A DNA stretch of 64,000 nt from RBG-16-34-14 sp963798865. GTDB taxonomy: Bacteria; Bacteroidota; Ignavibacteria; Ignavibacteriales; Ignavibacteriaceae. The stretch spans positions 186,001 through 250,000 of the forward strand of contig CAWCVZ010000009.1 of NCBI GenBank assembly GCA_963798865.1, given 5' to 3'. Under the pieces are notes generated by a model, which saw only the letters and a list, made by a program, of their open reading frames with translations, was not told the origin of the DNA and did not search any database. The position numbers were made by a program, and so were the translations under genes. This document shows, in pieces, positions 55,827-64,000 of the stretch; position 1 is the first letter of the stretch, and each line of letters begins with the position of its first letter.

Positions 55827-55990
55827 TGTTTTCCCGCTTTATGTTTTATTTTTCGTCTTTTATTGTAATAATTATTAATGGGAAAAGAAAGGAAAGAGGA
55901 GAGAAAAATTGATTTGAAAGTATGAAACCGTTTTAACGATTTACACTAAACAGTAAGAATAAAAAATGGCGGTCGGCGTTGAGGTGTTTG

Positions 55991-56593
55991 TTATACATTC
56001 TTATCCAATCTTTCAAATATTAAATCACTATTGTCTTGCGGTTTATATTCTCTAGGGTATCTTACTAGATCGTAAAACACTCCTTTTCTTTGCTTCGATA
56101 AATCATCATCAGCCAATATCTTATTCTCACCATCAGAATTGGAATCTTCGAGAATATCATCTTCTAATTCTTTAACATCTTCAACAAAGATTTCCTCAGC
56201 AGTTTTTGTTTCGTCAAGATATTTATCCCAATACCATTCTTCTAAAATGCCCAGCTCTTTTATATAAACTTTAAAACCAGATTCTGTAGAAATATTTTGT
56301 AATACTTCATTTAGGCAGATTCCCTCAATTAAAATATTTTTACCAGAATCTAATGCTTTCGTTATTGCGATTTTTAAATTATCAAACTCAAATACTTCTA
56401 AATATAGTCCAGTATTTTGTTTCAAAATAATCATCGAACGAAATAATTTCAACATCATCATTATCAGAAAATGAGTCTGCTAGTGTTGATTTTCCTGCAC
56501 CTGTCCAACGTCAACTGAAATAACTCTTTATTATTCCTTCAGTGAACTTTGAATTAACATATCTATAACCTCTTGAATATTGCGTGTTGCCAT
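55991..56593 (-). pseudogene. Decayed P-loop nucleotide kinase (uridine kinase-like)
   Basis: The only long open frame here (55991-56461) begins out of phase. Reading further upstream on the - strand, a plausible start is ATG 56593 (MATRNIQEVIDMLIQSSLKE), which runs into two stop codons near 56529-56534. Next comes RVISVD and then, one frame over, a Walker A text GAGKSTLADSF (about 56484-56500) and IISFDDYFE. Another shift is then needed to reach FEFDNLKIAITKALDSGKN and ILIEGICL, the order found in uridine kinase/phosphoribulokinase-like proteins. At least three lesions are therefore present in about 600 bp. I infer a pseudogene, though base-level errors could contribute. Confidence 0.7.
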
Positions 56594-56796
56594 TTTCTAT
56601 AGAATGTATAACTATTACTTAATACTGCCAAAATTTTGTATAATCCTCTTTAGACGGACAAGTATATCGTAAGTAAACATGATATATTCTTATTAAACCT
56701 TTGTTTATTTAATATTATTATCCAAAAGAGTTCTTAGAATATTATTTTTGCTGCATATCATTCCAAATATTATAGAACGTTATATGGAAATATCAT

Positions 56797-57384
56797 TCAC
56801 TCCTCAAAATCCATATTAACCGGTTCTTTAGAGAGATTCATTTCTTTTGCATGAGAAGTAACGGGAACATTTTTATCAACAACTTCAAGCTTTAAGTTAT
56901 CAAACCAAACTTCTCCCGTGGCGCCGAGAAGAACTCCGTAATTAATTGTTTTGCTATTTGCAGGCACATCAAGGACAATTTCATATTGCTTCCAGTCTGT
57001 TGTTCCTTTAATCGGTCTGGTTCCCATATTATCAAAACCAAGCTCCTTGCCGTTGTCACCGTCAATCCGCATCCACATCCCACTCCAACCATTTATATCT
57101 TTGCTTTTAATAAAGCCGGAGAGGCGAAGTCTCTTATCCAAATAATTCTCAGCGCTAATGCTTTGCATTAATGTTCCAAAGTCATTAGTGCCGGGATTTT
57201 TGGATTTTATAAATGCACCGGATTTCCCGCTCTGGTAAATAGAGTTGTCAGCTCCCATTTCATATTCAGCCGGTTTACTGCCTGCTGCAAACCATCCATC
57301 GGGCAGGGTAGTGTTATTATTTGCAAATAAATAAATTGATATAACACTTGCGGCTGCAAGTAAAAGTACGGTTGGCTTTTTCAT
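56797..57384 (-). CDS. Small exported protein with carbohydrate-binding-like beta-sandwich
   Basis: Start chosen at ATG 57384, which has GGAGGG just upstream and gives a signal peptide (MKKPTVLLLAAASVISIYLFA); the longer reading from 57420 adds a basic dozen residues containing the ribosome-binding site. The mature part of about 170 residues is one domain: PDGWFAAGSKPAEYEMG, MRLRLSG-like strand (LRLSGFIKSKDINGW), GMWMRIDG, TDWKQYEIVLDVP and GEVWFDNLKLEVV. This pattern is that of jelly-roll, CBM-like domains seen attached to regulators and hydrolases in Bacteroidota. Ligand unknown. It stands alone between the decayed kinase and the divergent Fic operon. Confidence 0.7.
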   Translation of the reverse strand: MKKPTVLLLAAASVISIYLFANNNTTLPDGWFAAGSKPAEYEMGADNSIYQSGKSGAFIKSKNPGTNDFGTLMQSISAENYLDKRLRLSGFIKSKDINGWSGMWMRIDGDNGKELGFDNMGTRPIKGTTDWKQYEIVLDVPANSKTINYGVLLGATGEVWFDNLKLEVVDKNVPVTSHAKEMNLSKEPVNMDFEE

Positions 57385-57620
57385 TTTTCCCTCCAGGAAT
57401 TTCTTTTTTCCCCTGCCCATTTTTATTCAATAAAAGGGGAGAACTAAATTATTCGCCATAAACTTAATCTAAATAATGGAAAATGTAAAACGGGAATTGA
57501 GATGGAAGACGGGAAAGGTCAAGGCAGGATTCCAGATGCCGGATAAAAGAGGTTATGAACTTTCTTAATGTTTAACATTCTCTTATATTTTACTATATTA
57601 CAATAAAAAAAAGTGACTCA

Positions 57621-57758
57621 ATGGCAATGAACAAACCAAAATTTTCTTTAGAAAAAGCTCAAAAGGCAGTTGAAAATTCTTCAAAAATTGAGGGACACAA
57701 AATTCAACACAGAAAGGTAAAACAGCACAAAAGAGCTAAATCTAAAACGAAAAATTAA
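57621..57758 (+). CDS. Short Fic antitoxin (inhibitory-helix protein)
   Basis: A 45-residue protein, MAMNKPKFSLEKAQKAVEN followed by SSKIEGHK and a very basic tail. It contains the Fic inhibition motif S-x-x-x-E-G as Ser20-Ser-Lys-Ile-Glu24-Gly25, in which the Glu occupies the ATP gamma-phosphate site of the partner Fic protein and blocks AMP transfer. The basic tail could bind DNA or RNA for autoregulation. Its stop codon overlaps the start of the Fic gene (TAATG, one shared base), which makes translational coupling and a toxin-antitoxin pair very likely. Class I antitoxins (VbhA type) are of this size. Identification rests on motif and context. Confidence 0.85.
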   Translation: MAMNKPKFSLEKAQKAVENSSKIEGHKIQHRKVKQHKRAKSKTKN

Positions 57759-58384
57759 TGTCTAAATATTCCCAAGACAAAAACTACATTTATTACAAAA
57801 GCACAAACATTCCTATTAACAAACTCAACATTCGTGATCTCAAAACTCTTGAAGGGGAAGAAAGAAAACTATTGGTTAAAGGATATGAATATTTTCACAA
57901 TAGTTTATCTAAAGAAACTGTCTTTGATGAGAGCTACTTTCGGGAGCTTCACGAAAAATCTTTTAATAAACTTTACGACTTTGCCGGAAAATACAGAAAA
58001 GTGAATATTTCAAAAGGGCATTCAACTTTTTGTCAGGTAAGGTTTCTTGAGCAAACATCAAAGGAAATATTCAACAACCTTAAAAATGATAATTACCTGA
58101 AAGAATATAACAACAAACCAAAGGAAGAATTTTCTAAAAAGATAACTTATTATACGTGTGAATTGATAGCGCTCCATCCCTTCTTAGAACTAAATGGCAG
58201 AATTATAAGATTATTTTTTGATATGATTGCCACATATAATGGTTACGAATATATAAACTATCATGATGCATTAAAAGTGGTAGAGGGAGAAAATAAATAT
58301 ATAACAGCATCAATTAATTGTATGACAGGGAACGACAACAAAATGTTTCGAATAATTCTTAGTGGACTAAAAAAAGCAAAATAA
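57758..58384 (+). CDS. Fic-domain protein (probable AMP-transferase toxin)
   Basis: 208 residues with the Fic active-site loop HPFLELNGRIIR: catalytic His140, Phe142, Glu144, Asn146 and Arg148. The canonical loop is HPFx(D/E)GNGR; here the first Gly is Leu145, in the anion-binding turn. The flap region FAGKYRKVNISKG and the N-terminal helices EERKLLVKGYEYF fit the family. Fic proteins transfer AMP from ATP to hydroxyl side chains, and toxin members target topoisomerases. The Gly-to-Leu change could reduce or redirect activity. Regulation is expected from the overlapping short antitoxin gene upstream. No mobile-element genes are adjacent. Confidence 0.9.
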   Translation: MSKYSQDKNYIYYKSTNIPINKLNIRDLKTLEGEERKLLVKGYEYFHNSLSKETVFDESYFRELHEKSFNKLYDFAGKYRKVNISKGHSTFCQVRFLEQTSKEIFNNLKNDNYLKEYNNKPKEEFSKKITYYTCELIALHPFLELNGRIIRLFFDMIATYNGYEYINYHDALKVVEGENKYITASINCMTGNDNKMFRIILSGLKKAK

Positions 58385-58501
58385 TTTTTCCTCAATTCAT
58401 AATTCAAAATCCATGACTTCAAAGTGATTTGTTTTTACTTAATCTTAAAACTAACTTCAAAATATATTTTATAATTCCTGTTCAAAATTTATAGGTGTGT
58501 T

Positions 58502-59242
58502 ATGTTCAAGACTTCTTTTTATTCATTGCTTTTTATTTTGCTCTTTTCTTTTCTTTCTCCTGCACAGATCCCGGATAAGTTCACCAACCTGAAAATTTTG
58601 CCAAAAGATATTACCAAGGATAAGCTTGTTGATATAATGAGATCGTTTACAGGTGGTCTAGGTGTTAGATGTTCGCATTGTCATGAAGGTGAGGAAGGGC
58701 AGCCTTTAAGCACTTATGATTTTGCTTCGGATTTAAAAACGGCAAAGCAAAAAGCAAGAATTATGATAAATATGGTCGCAGACATAAATAATAAATATCT
58801 TTCTGCTCTTACTGAGTTTAAGGATAATGTTCTCGAGGTGAAATGTGTTACCTGCCATAGAGGCACAACTCAGCCGATGCCTCTTGAGGATCTTCTTTTC
58901 AAAGCTGTTAAAACCGATGGACTGGGAAAAGCAATCTCAACTTACCATGAACTGTATGACAGGTATTACGGAGGCTTCGCTTATGATTTTAAAGATCATA
59001 CTTTAGTTGCACTTTGTAATCTTCTTACAGATGAAAAAATGTATGATGAGGCGATAGCTTTTGCTAATATTAATATAGAAACGTATCCCGAATCGGGTGT
59101 TGCTTATTTCGGGTTAGCACAGGTCTATGAGGCTAAAGGCGATAAACAAAATGCAATTGCAAATTATAAGAAGGCTTTAGAGTTTATGCCGCAGCGGGGT
59201 GATTTTATAAATAAGAAGTTGCAGGAATTACAAAAGAATTAA
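58502..59242 (+). CDS. Exported di-haem c-type cytochrome with TPR tail
   Basis: Signal peptide (MFKTSFYSLLFILLFSFLSPAQ) then two haem-binding motifs, CSHCH at 57-61 and CVTCH at 115-119. The surrounding text (DIMRSFTGGLGVRCSHCH, KCVTCHRGTTQP) resembles the cytochrome subunit of photosynthetic reaction centres, a domain also found in many non-phototrophs. From about residue 150 two TPR-like repeats follow (AYFGLAQVYEAKGDKQNAIANYKKALEF in parts). Role: periplasmic electron transfer; the TPR part may dock it to a partner. I see no photosynthesis genes in the window, so a reaction-centre role is not supported. A palindrome begins directly after the stop codon. Confidence 0.88.
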   Translation: MFKTSFYSLLFILLFSFLSPAQIPDKFTNLKILPKDITKDKLVDIMRSFTGGLGVRCSHCHEGEEGQPLSTYDFASDLKTAKQKARIMINMVADINNKYLSALTEFKDNVLEVKCVTCHRGTTQPMPLEDLLFKAVKTDGLGKAISTYHELYDRYYGGFAYDFKDHTLVALCNLLTDEKMYDEAIAFANINIETYPESGVAYFGLAQVYEAKGDKQNAIANYKKALEFMPQRGDFINKKLQELQKN

Positions 59243-59299
59243 TGTCACACTGAGCCTGTCGAAGTATGACAATCAGTCTTCGACAAACTCAGCCTGACA
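59243..59299. repeat. Extragenic palindrome, family member 2; possible bidirectional terminator
   Basis: Two 22-nt arms, 59243-59264 and 59278-59299, pair at 18 of 22 positions around a 13-nt loop. The core is TGTCGAAG with CTTCGACA. It lies between convergent genes, one base past the cytochrome stop. The first 19 bases resemble the element at 49173. Confidence 0.75.
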
Positions 59300-59325
59300 A
59301 GTATAGATATAATTCAGAGTCCTAA

Positions 59326-62300
59326 TTACCTCTTTTCATATTCCGGATGTTCAGGAATAACAGTAGGATGTTCTTTCAGTTTTTTCATTACTTCATCAAT
59401 TGCTCTTTCAAGCTGTACATCCACTCCTTTTGAAAGCTGTGTCGGATCTTCAATCACCTCAATATCGGGGTCAACACCATGCCCTTCTTTAAACCATTTG
59501 CCATCAGGGTTGTACATCCTGAATGTTGGAACAGTAACAGCTCCGCCGTCAATTAGGTTTGGTGCGCCGGAAATACCGATTAAACCGCCCCAGGTTCTTG
59601 TTCCAATCAGAGGACCGAGATCCGCTTTCCGGAAATAATCAGGGAAAGCATCTCCGCCTGAACCGCTCCAGCCATTTATAAGCATTGCCTTGGGACCAAA
59701 GTTTGCAACAGGGGGCCATTGCCATGTCTTACCATCGCGTACTGCCCAGAATGCAAGCGGTTTCCTGTCAAGCAATTCAATAAAACGATCGGGAATTTGT
59801 CCCCCGTTATTAAATCTTTCATCAACTATCAGTCCTTCTTTATCATATTGTGCATAAAACATTCTTACAAGCTCATACTGCCCATCAAGACCGGTGCTTG
59901 GTACATAGATATAGCCGACTCTTCCGTTAGTTGCCTCATCAACTCTTTTCCTGTTGGTTTCAATCCACTCAAGGTTTCTCAGCCTTGTTTCATCCTTTAA
60001 TGTTTGAACTATAATATTCCACGAACCATCCATCGAAGGTTTGCTGTTTACGGTAAGCTCAACAGTCATATCCGCAAATCCCTGGAAAGCAGCCCAGGGA
60101 TCGTTTGATATATTTATCGGGACATTATTAACAGCAAGAATATAATCTCCTTCTTTAATTTTTAATCCCGGTTTATCAAGGGCCGATTTGACTTCACTAT
60201 CCCATGGAGCACCTTTGACAATTCTTTTTACATAATAAGTTCCATCTTTAATACCCCAGTCTATTCCAAGATATCCGACAGGTTTTGTTGGTGCTTCTTC
60301 AGTGTCACCGCCGCCGCGGTATGTATGTGACGAACTTATTTCCGCAATAAGCTCTCCAATAATAAAATTAACATCCCATCTAGTAACTGCATATTTTAGC
60401 AGTTTGTTGTATTGTTCTTTAATTGCCGTCCAATCCAATCCGTGCATATTAGGGTCATAAAAAAAATCCCGTTCAAATCTCCAGGCATCATTAAACAGTT
60501 GGTGCCATTCCTCCTGTGGTACAACAGTCATCTCCATCTCGTTAACTGGCATTTTCTTTTCAAGCTTCTGGTCAGGTTCAGTCTTAACTACATAATACGA
60601 ACCTTTGTTACTCACCAGGATTTTCTTACCGTCAGCAGAAACCTGGAAAGCGTCAGCATCAGCGACAATTGTTTTCTCCTCACGCTTTTCAAAATCAAAA
60701 TATTTAACCGGCTTATTTTTATCACCAGAACCAGAATTTGGAAATTCATGATAAATAACTTTTCCGCTTACAGCATTAAGCCCGGAGTAATTTCCTGCTT
60801 CAGGAGGAAGAATTTCTAATCTCTGTTCAAAGCCATCAAATGTTATTGCAGTTTCTTTTGTTTTCTCCTCATCTTCCTTTTCATCCTTCTTCTCATCTTT
60901 TTTATCTTCTTTCTTCTCATCTTTCTTTACTAAAGTAGAATCATTTTTTGGTGCGAGAGGAGATTGAATTTCATTAGTTAAAGAAACAACTGCAATTTGT
61001 GTAGCATTTGAGTAAACCCACGAGTTATCATAATCACTGTAAACTGGTGAGAAGCCTCTATTGGTAAGAAAGTATAAATATTTTCCATCCGGATCAAAAA
61101 CAGGTAGAATATCATTATAAAATCCTGAGGTAACAACATGCAGCTTTTCTTCCTTAGTATCAAAGATTGCAATAGCGTTATTTGTGTTATTAATATTTTT
61201 TGCATAAGTAAGGTACCTGCTGTCCGGTGACCAGTTTGCTGTAAAATTTCTTAATGAACCTTCATATAAATTCAGCTGCTTATCAACCTTTATAGTTTTG
61301 TTATTATCCATATCATAGATAAATATTTCCATTGCCTTATCAATAAAAGCCAGCATTTTACTATCGGGTGACCAATAAATCTGGTAACGGAATCCCGCAC
61401 CATAAGAGGTAAGCTTTTTTTCCTCAGCAGGGTTTTCCATATCACGAATTGTTAATTCATATTCACCCGAGCGATCGCTCCAGTATGCAGTATACTTTCC
61501 GTTTGGAGACCACGATGGATATCTTTCTGCAAACCCGGAAGATTGTGTTAAATTAATTACAGGTCCATTCTCTGCAGGAACTGAAAATACTTCTCCACGG
61601 GCTTCAAACAAGGCGCGGTTTCCATTATAAGAAACTGAAAAACTCTGGATAAGCTTTTCGGTTTTTTCTGTTCGGGACATTAACATTGATTCATCAGAAA
61701 CGACATCAATTTTTACTTCTTTATATGTTTCTGTTGCGAGATCAAGTAAATACAACAAACCTCCGGCTTCAAAAACTATGTCATCCGGTCCAATAGCAGG
61801 GAAGTGTATATCATATTCACTAAAGTCGGTAATTTGTTTTGTCTGCTTTGTATTAAGATCATAACACCAGATATTGTATCGCCGGTTTGTTCCTCTGTCA
61901 GATAAGAAATATATTTTATTTTCATGCCACATCGGAAGTTCATCATTGGCTATGTCGTTTGTAATATTTTCAGCGCTGCTGTTCTCAAGATTAAAGATCC
62001 AGATATCTGTAGCCATTCCGCCACGGTAACGTTTCCATGTTCTGTAAACTCTTGTACGCGGAGTATAAGCGATCATTTTAGCATCGGACGAAAGCGATGC
62101 AAACTCGCCATAAGGCACAGGAAGCTTTTCGGGCAGCCCTCCTTTATCTGATACTTTATAGAATTGGCTGAATCGCTGCTTGCCGCTTTCACGTGAAGAA
62201 GCAAACAAAATATTTTTCCCGTCCGGATACCAGTCAACAATCCGGTCACCCATTCCATGGTAAGTTAATCTGGAAGGAATTCCTCCCATCGAAGGCATTG

Positions 62301-62574
62301 AATAAACATCAATGTTACCGGAATAATTACCGCTGAAAGCAATCTGTAAACCATCAGGTGAGAAGTGCGGCAGCACTTCCATGCCTTCAGCAGATGTTAA
62401 CCTATGCGCGATACCGCCATCTTTTGCAACAATCCAGATATCTCCGCCATAGGAAAAAGTAATTTGAGTTTTTGAAACATCGGGATACTGCAGCATCCTT
62501 GCATTAATTTGTGCAAATATATTAGTTGATAAAAAAAATAAAATAGTGGTTATTGAAATGAAGATTTTTTTCAT
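59326..62574 (-). CDS. Tricorn-like S41 protease (TolB-type propeller, PDZ, S41)
   Basis: 1,082 residues with signal peptide (MKKIFISITTILFFLSTNIFA). The first 540 residues are WD40/TolB-like repeats (PHFSPDGLQIAFSG, DWYPDGKNILFASS, WSPDSKMLAFID and others). A charged lysine- and glutamate-rich linker with many KKDEK repeats follows. The C-terminal half has the tricorn core: His750 in SSHTYRGGGD, a PDZ domain (LKIKEGDYILAVNN), and Ser972 in SGSGGDAFPDYF of the S41 domain. Such proteins degrade peptides in the periplasm or outside the cell. The full set of domains and motifs suggests an active enzyme. The nearest genes are convergent (cytochrome) and divergent (HisN), so it is a single unit. 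Confidence 0.93.
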   Translation of the reverse strand: MKKIFISITTILFFLSTNIFAQINARMLQYPDVSKTQITFSYGGDIWIVAKDGGIAHRLTSAEGMEVLPHFSPDGLQIAFSGNYSGNIDVYSMPSMGGIPSRLTYHGMGDRIVDWYPDGKNILFASSRESGKQRFSQFYKVSDKGGLPEKLPVPYGEFASLSSDAKMIAYTPRTRVYRTWKRYRGGMATDIWIFNLENSSAENITNDIANDELPMWHENKIYFLSDRGTNRRYNIWCYDLNTKQTKQITDFSEYDIHFPAIGPDDIVFEAGGLLYLLDLATETYKEVKIDVVSDESMLMSRTEKTEKLIQSFSVSYNGNRALFEARGEVFSVPAENGPVINLTQSSGFAERYPSWSPNGKYTAYWSDRSGEYELTIRDMENPAEEKKLTSYGAGFRYQIYWSPDSKMLAFIDKAMEIFIYDMDNNKTIKVDKQLNLYEGSLRNFTANWSPDSRYLTYAKNINNTNNAIAIFDTKEEKLHVVTSGFYNDILPVFDPDGKYLYFLTNRGFSPVYSDYDNSWVYSNATQIAVVSLTNEIQSPLAPKNDSTLVKKDEKKEDKKDEKKDEKEDEEKTKETAITFDGFEQRLEILPPEAGNYSGLNAVSGKVIYHEFPNSGSGDKNKPVKYFDFEKREEKTIVADADAFQVSADGKKILVSNKGSYYVVKTEPDQKLEKKMPVNEMEMTVVPQEEWHQLFNDAWRFERDFFYDPNMHGLDWTAIKEQYNKLLKYAVTRWDVNFIIGELIAEISSSHTYRGGGDTEEAPTKPVGYLGIDWGIKDGTYYVKRIVKGAPWDSEVKSALDKPGLKIKEGDYILAVNNVPINISNDPWAAFQGFADMTVELTVNSKPSMDGSWNIIVQTLKDETRLRNLEWIETNRKRVDEATNGRVGYIYVPSTGLDGQYELVRMFYAQYDKEGLIVDERFNNGGQIPDRFIELLDRKPLAFWAVRDGKTWQWPPVANFGPKAMLINGWSGSGGDAFPDYFRKADLGPLIGTRTWGGLIGISGAPNLIDGGAVTVPTFRMYNPDGKWFKEGHGVDPDIEVIEDPTQLSKGVDVQLERAIDEVMKKLKEHPTVIPEHPEYEKR

Positions 62575-62767
62575 AATACCCTCTCAGTGTTTAGCGAATG
62601 CTGAATTTACAATTTAAATTCAAACTTGTAAGATAAAATAATGAATTTTTAATATTTGAATTCTAAAGGAGATTAAAATTTTGATGAGCGGTATTAAATT
62701 ATTATAGGTTGATTTATGGTAATCGTAGGAATATATTTCAACGGAAAATTTAACAGAAAATTATTTT

Positions 62768-63532
62768 ATGATTCAGGTCCTAAATGATTTTAAATCTTTT
62801 AGCAAAGTTCTTGCTCACCATAGCGGAGAAATAATTAAAAAATATTTCAGAACCGAAATTAATGTTGAATCCAAACCCGATTTTTCACCTGTTACAATTG
62901 CCGATAAAAAAGCTGAAGAAGCTATGCGTGAATTAATTTTTAAGGAATTTCCTGAGCATGGAATTCTGGGAGAAGAATTTGGAGTTTATAATGAAGGGGC
63001 TGAATATCAATGGGTACTTGACCCAATTGACGGTACAAAGAGTTTTATATGCGGGGCAATTACTTTCGGGACTTTAATTGCTCTAACAAAAAATGATGAA
63101 CCAATTCTTGGAGTAATTAACCAGCCGATACTTGATCACTTCCTTATAGGCGATAACAAAACTGCGGAGCTTAATAATCAGAAAGTAAAAGTTAGAGATT
63201 GTAAAACAATTAAAGATGCTGTTCTCGTTTATACAGATCATTTAAGTATTGAAAAGTACCAGAGTCTCGAAAAGTTTGAAAAGCTGATGCGGGAAGTTAA
63301 GCTGGTAAGAGGATGGGGAGATTGTTATGGTCATTATCTTCTCGCTTCCGGATATATTGATATAATGATAGATCCGGTAATGAGCTTATGGGATTTGATG
63401 GCACTTATCCCTGTTGTTAGAGGTTCCGGTGGAATTATTACAGACTACCAGGGAAATGATCCGGTTAAGGGAAGCAGTATTATTGCTGCTTCACCGGCAA
63501 TACACTCAGAAGTTATTAAGGCACTTAATTAA
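62768..63532 (+). CDS. hisN: Inositol monophosphatase-family phosphatase, probable histidinol-phosphatase
   Basis: The Mg-binding motifs of the IMPase superfamily are present: EEFG with Glu residues near 68, DPIDGTKSF with Asp85 and Asp88, and a C-terminal WDLMALIPVVRGSGG with Asp in W-D. The wording RGWGDCYGHYLLASG and ICGAITFGTLIAL follows the HisN group, which removes phosphate from L-histidinol phosphate in histidine synthesis, rather than inositol monophosphatase (SuhB). 254 residues is typical. No other his genes are in the window, which is common for HisN. Cytoplasmic. Confidence 0.82.
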   Translation: MIQVLNDFKSFSKVLAHHSGEIIKKYFRTEINVESKPDFSPVTIADKKAEEAMRELIFKEFPEHGILGEEFGVYNEGAEYQWVLDPIDGTKSFICGAITFGTLIALTKNDEPILGVINQPILDHFLIGDNKTAELNNQKVKVRDCKTIKDAVLVYTDHLSIEKYQSLEKFEKLMREVKLVRGWGDCYGHYLLASGYIDIMIDPVMSLWDLMALIPVVRGSGGIITDYQGNDPVKGSSIIAASPAIHSEVIKALN

Positions 63533-63567
63533 TTTGGGGAATATAGTAACTAACGCACAATTTAATA

Positions 63568-64000
63568 TCAGATAAAAAGAAAAATAACAACGGCCGCAAT
63601 TGCAAAAACCATTGCAGTTTGTTTAGAATTTTTTAAGTTGAAAATAATTATCATTGCTGCTATCCAAAGAATAAAAAGAAGAATTGATTGAAGATCAAAT
63701 AAAGACGTTATGGGAACAACTTTTTTGTTTATTGCATCAAGCTCATAGGACTTTCTTAAAGGCGTAACTGCAACAGTATAAACAAAAAATGTGGCAACGG
63801 TAAATAAGGTAAGCTTTTTTATTTTTTCATTTTTATTGAAATAATCCAAAGCTGTTCTAAAGCTTAAAAGTAATCCGCCAAAGAGAGCAAAGTCACTTAA
63901 CATGCTTATAGTTGAAGGTACATAACCTTTGAATATAAGAGTTACAGGTTTATCTGGAATAACATATTTATTCTCATTTTTTTTAATCTCAGCAAAGTAT
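63568..64000 (-). CDS. Small membrane protein, partial (5' end beyond the window)
   Basis: The reading frame is open through the right edge: upstream of the ATG at 63903 it continues as YFAEIKKNENKYVIPDKPV and ILFKGYVPSTIS-like text (read as LIFKGYVPSTIS), so the true start is outside. The visible 144 or so residues have three hydrophobic helices (LTLFTVATFFVYTVAV, LQSILLFILWIAAMIIIF, TAMVFAIAAVVIFLFI) at the C-terminus. I do not recognise the family. Confidence 0.6.
   Translation of the reverse strand, partial: YFAEIKKNENKYVIPDKPVTLIFKGYVPSTISMLSDFALFGGLLLSFRTALDYFNKNEKIKKLTLFTVATFFVYTVAVTPLRKSYELDAINKKVVPITSLFDLQSILLFILWIAAMIIIFNLKNSKQTAMVFAIAAVVIFLFI

Noticed and set aside
55991..56461. 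Intact 156-residue hypothetical protein
   Set aside because: Its N-terminus is out of frame relative to a Walker A motif just upstream; it is better read as part of a decayed kinase.
57385..57420. ATG at 57420 as start of the small exported protein
   Set aside because: The extra dozen basic residues contain the GGAGGG ribosome-binding site for the ATG at 57384, which begins a normal signal peptide.
58502..59242. Evidence for phototrophy
   Set aside because: The cytochrome domain type also occurs in many non-phototrophic bacteria, and no pigment or reaction-centre genes are present.
1..64000. CRISPR arrays, prophage or insertion sequences
   Set aside because: No regularly spaced short repeats, cas genes, transposases or phage structural genes were seen on either strand.

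Overview
The window looks like chromosomal DNA from a low-GC member of the Bacteroidota/Ignavibacteria lineage. The main evidence is five large exported proteins that end in the type A sorting domain of the type IX secretion system (a YPNPFNP motif followed by about 70 residues ending in KKM). Supporting evidence is a short primary sigma factor of the Bacteroidota type, a two-component pair with a periplasmic beta-propeller sensor, a GH92 glycosidase and a UPF0182 protein. I see no phage, insertion sequence, CRISPR array or plasmid gene.

Layout. Positions 1-25054 are a secretome island on the + strand. It runs: a frame-disrupted surface protein, an M12B-like metalloprotease, an S8 subtilase, two tandem endonuclease/exonuclease/phosphatase paralogues, an Asp-box propeller, a multi-domain surface protein, a sialidase-like propeller protein and a second frame-disrupted surface protein. 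Two C-terminal cassettes alternate. One is a GWN...GYW doublet plus the type A sorting domain. The other is a beta-domain plus a dockerin-like pair of calcium loops. Two of the proteins start with a cohesin-like region. A 1,185-bp direct repeat joins the 3' ends of two neighbours.

Positions 25263-35099 hold a TonB-type outer membrane receptor, a D-amino-acid aminotransferase-like gene, a lone receiver-domain protein, family B DNA polymerase, an M64 peptidase and the primary sigma factor. Positions 35332-43058 are mostly on the - strand: a small protein, a NarL-type regulator with its Reg_prop histidine kinase, tRNA-Ser(UGA) on the + strand, the GH92 enzyme and a small lipoprotein. Positions 43505-47537 (+) hold a membrane nucleotidyl cyclase, a Tat lipoprotein dipeptidase and a frame-disrupted zinc phospholipase C-like gene.

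Positions 47568-50567 (-) form a compact fatty-acid-type cluster (FabI-like, FabZ-like, FabF-like, acyl carrier protein). After it come a PAS histidine kinase, a frame-disrupted UPF0182 gene, a decayed P-loop kinase and a small exported protein. Positions 57621-58384 encode a short Fic antitoxin overlapping a Fic protein. The window ends with a di-haem cytochrome with a TPR tail, a tricorn/S41 protease, a HisN-type phosphatase and a partial membrane protein.

Five loci cannot be read in one frame (near 626, 24060, 46365, 55252 and across 55991-56593). This should be settled against reads before they are called pseudogenes. All functional calls rest on motifs read by eye; no database search was run.
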